Below the pieces are notes generated by a model that searched no databases, was not told the DNA's origin, and was given only the letters and a program-made list of their open reading frames with translations. Made by a program: the position numbers and the translations under genes. Shown piece after piece: positions 61,983 to 63,372 of a stretch of 63,372 nt of DNA. The stretch is from Acidobacteriaceae bacterium (GTDB taxonomy: Bacteria > Acidobacteriota > Terriglobia > Terriglobales > Acidobacteriaceae): assembly GCA_003166855.1 (NCBI GenBank), contig PMUM01000052.1, positions 1 through 63,372 of the forward strand, given 5' to 3'. The first letter of the stretch is position 1. Each line of letters starts with the position of its first letter.

Positions 61983-61998
61983 GTGACCGCAAGGTCAC
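61983..61998 (+). other. GNRA-capped hairpin in the 3' UTR
   Basis: GTGACC-GCAA-GGTCAC is a perfect 6-bp stem with a GCAA tetraloop, 15 nt after the peptide stop codon and before the terminator at 62053, suggesting a stable 3' UTR or a released small RNA. Confidence 0.55.
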
Positions 61999-62052
61999 TA
62001 AAGTAACTTAGTCGTGACTGCAATTTGGGCCGAACCAGGGCTCGCAATCTTT

Positions 62053-62096
62053 GGGCTGTCGGGACCTCATACTGACCCGACAGCCCCGCTTTTTTG
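62053..62096 (+). terminator. Strong intrinsic terminator
   Basis: A perfect 11-bp stem (GGGCTGTCGGG 62053-62063 with CCCGACAGCCC 62076-62086), 12-nt loop and a run of six T from 62090. It ends the transcript of the small secreted peptide. Confidence 0.9.
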
Positions 62097-62176
62097 TGTG
62101 ACAGAGCCAGATTTCGGAAACGGCCCCGACTCCAGGGGTACGGAAAGACTACAAAAGCGTGCACCGCCGTGGAAGA

Positions 62177-62194
62177 GCGGCCCTTCAGGGCCGC
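62177..62194. repeat. Small GC-rich palindrome
   Basis: GCGGCCCT-TC-AGGGCCGC, a perfect 8-bp stem between the terminator and the convergent YyaL-like gene. Apart from this, 62100-62258 appears empty. Confidence 0.6.
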
Positions 62195-62258
62195 GTCAAG
62201 GGAGCCTAACAGGTCCGGCTTTAGCCGCTGGGGGAATCCAGCCCCAAGCAAACTGGCC

Positions 62259-63372
62259 TCAACCTTTCCCGATCGCTGCTTCTATCGCGTTTCCCAACTC
62301 ATCCGCATCGAAGATGGGCGGCTGGCACGACGACCCCGAGCACAACACCGCAAACGACTTCCCCGACCCTAAAGAAGGAAGATTGGGAATGGTCTCCGCC
62401 AACGCTGGCGGAAGGTTCTCGCGCACCGTCTGATGAGCCGCCACCCTCAGCGCGGATTTATTGAACGCAAAAGCCGCGACCGCCGCCGATTGCAGCTTTG
62501 CCGCGGCGCCATCATCTCCGTCTCCGGCAATCACAACGACCTGTACCGGACTCTCCAGCAGATGGACCACCGCAATCCCATAGCTCGCCGCGAAGATTCC
62601 AAACTGCTCCGCCACGCCGGCAAAAGTCTCCAGCGTCTGCTCGGCTTTGTCGCGATAGCCCGCGTCGCCGCTGTAATGATGCAGGCGCACCAGCGCAATC
62701 GCAGCCATCGGATTTCCCGCCGGCGTGGGCGAATCCTGCAGCGGCTTGCGCCGCGTCGCCAGCACACCCAGGCTCGTGCCATCGGCCGCTGGCTCGCTGT
62801 CAAAGAATCCCCCCGAAGTCGCATCGTAGAAGCGCGCAATCATCGCATCCGTAATCGCATGCGCAAACTTGAAGTAGCTCAGATCGGCGGTAGCCTCGTA
62901 GGCATCGAGGCAAGCCAGCGCCGTGAACGCATAGTCGTCGAGAAGTCCCGCTACTTCGCGATGCGAGGCTGCCGGATCCGAATAAGAAACCACGTGCAGC
63001 AACTCAGCCCGTGTAGAGCGGGCACTCCCTTCGACAGGCTCAGGGCAGGCTCTGCCCGCTTCTTCGTGCTCGCTGGACGATGCCTTCCACGCCTCCGCCA
63101 GCACCCGGTCCAGCGACCGCAGCGCAAACCGCCTCGCCTCCGCCAGATCGAGCACCTTCGCCGCCTCCAGATACGCCGAAACGCACAAGCTGTTCCATCC
63201 CACGTACACCGTCTTATCGACGTATGGAGTCGGCCGCAGTAACCGCGCCGCGTACATCTTCTTCTTGGCGGACGCCAGCAGTTCGTTCACCCGTTCCGCT
63301 GCGAGTTTCGTCCGCCCCGCGATCTCCTCTACTGAAGCCCGCACATACAGCACATTCTTCGCCGGATTGTGA
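62259..63372 (-). CDS. YyaL/SSP411-like thioredoxin-domain protein, 3' part (partial)
   Basis: The frame is open to the right edge of the window (HNPAKNVLYVR precedes the first internal GTG), so only the C-terminal 371 residues are present and the start lies outside. The alpha/alpha barrel portion of the family is clear: KTVYVGWNSLCVSAYLEA, AGLLDDYAFTALACLDAYEA, RRKPLQDSPTPAGNPMAAIALVRL. The N-terminal thioredoxin (DUF255) domain would be upstream. A stretch ACPEPVEGSARST at about 110-125 of the visible part is the translated copy of a dispersed repeat and is absent from normal homologues, being inserted in a loop without breaking the frame. Confidence 0.88.
   Translation of the reverse strand, partial: HNPAKNVLYVRASVEEIAGRTKLAAERVNELLASAKKKMYAARLLRPTPYVDKTVYVGWNSLCVSAYLEAAKVLDLAEARRFALRSLDRVLAEAWKASSSEHEEAGRACPEPVEGSARSTRAELLHVVSYSDPAASHREVAGLLDDYAFTALACLDAYEATADLSYFKFAHAITDAMIARFYDATSGGFFDSEPAADGTSLGVLATRRKPLQDSPTPAGNPMAAIALVRLHHYSGDAGYRDKAEQTLETFAGVAEQFGIFAASYGIAVVHLLESPVQVVVIAGDGDDGAAAKLQSAAVAAFAFNKSALRVAAHQTVRENLPPALAETIPNLPSLGSGKSFAVLCSGSSCQPPIFDADELGNAIEAAIGKG
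63027..63053 (-). repeat. Dispersed 27-nt repeat, translated copy
   Basis: Reverse complement begins AGAGCCTGCCCTGAGC and ends CGAAGGG; it matches 24 of 27 positions of the intergenic copy at 24438-24464. Here it is read in frame as PEPVEG-containing peptide inside the YyaL-like protein. Confidence 0.8.

Overview
The window is a GC-rich, gene-dense bacterial chromosome segment that most resembles an Acidobacteriota (Terriglobia-like) genome. The reasons are an Oar-type TonB-dependent receptor of about 1,180 residues, a single-chain alpha-beta fused 2-oxoacid dehydrogenase E1, an Omp85/SurA-like/TamB outer-membrane assembly operon (a diderm cell), many secreted TPR or otherwise unknown proteins, and intergenic spacers filled with period-7 degenerate repeats and short GC-rich palindromes. 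No rRNA, tRNA, insertion sequence, phage gene or CRISPR array was recognised. The assignment is inference from gene content; no marker gene was searched.

Layout. 0-5 kb: Oar-like receptor (-) and the HtpX protease (+). 5-8.6 kb: a YVTN beta-propeller protein, a DUF4149-like membrane protein, a DUF302 protein, a small secreted protein and a VOC protein, the last two divergent from a MarR regulator with a clear palindromic operator between them. 8.7-11.2 kb: ABC ATPase plus permease. 11.2-21.3 kb (-): UbiA-like prenyltransferase, BON-domain protein, and the coupled Omp85 / SurA-like / TamB operon. 21.5-24.4 kb (+): ThiF/MoeB-type enzyme, FkbM methyltransferase and GT92-like glycosyltransferase, closed by a strong terminator. 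24.5-29 kb: glutamine synthetase (-), then recO, cysK and cysE (+). 29-35 kb: a TPR protein, a 30-residue membrane protein, then a PDZ-containing sensor kinase and a sigma-54 activator preceded by an excellent -24/-12 promoter. 35.2-38.7 kb: a four-gene signalling cluster ending in an unusual CheR with two Asn/Gly/Ser-rich insertions. 38.8-42.6 kb: VapBC-type toxin-antitoxin, an orphan proteasome-fold Ntn hydrolase, and uvrB. 42.8-50.3 kb (-): secreted gluzincin/TPR protein, GH2 beta-galactosidase with Tat signal, LolA-like protein, PilZ protein, transglutaminase-like protein, HAD phosphatase. 50.4-53.4 kb: arsenic operon arsR-arsM-arsC-acr3 with an operator overlapping an apparently leaderless promoter. 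53.6-63.4 kb: fused E1, a frameshifted aquaporin, DUF58 protein, S41 peptidase, CBS protein, a seven-helix membrane protein, a 51-residue secreted peptide in its own compact transcript, and the 3' part of a YyaL/SSP411-like protein that runs off the right edge.

The most unusual signals are (1) period-7 arrays, usually of about 35 nt, that start within 2-16 nt of a start or stop codon at six loci; (2) a dispersed family of GC-rich palindromes, plus a different repeat that sits once between genes and once in frame inside a coding region; (3) an orphan HslV-like Ntn hydrolase 8 nt behind uvrB; (4) a sigma-54 promoter driving the genes for a sigma-54 activator (with GAFTSA instead of GAFTGA) and its PDZ kinase; and (5) a small secreted peptide with a compact, terminator-bounded transcript.
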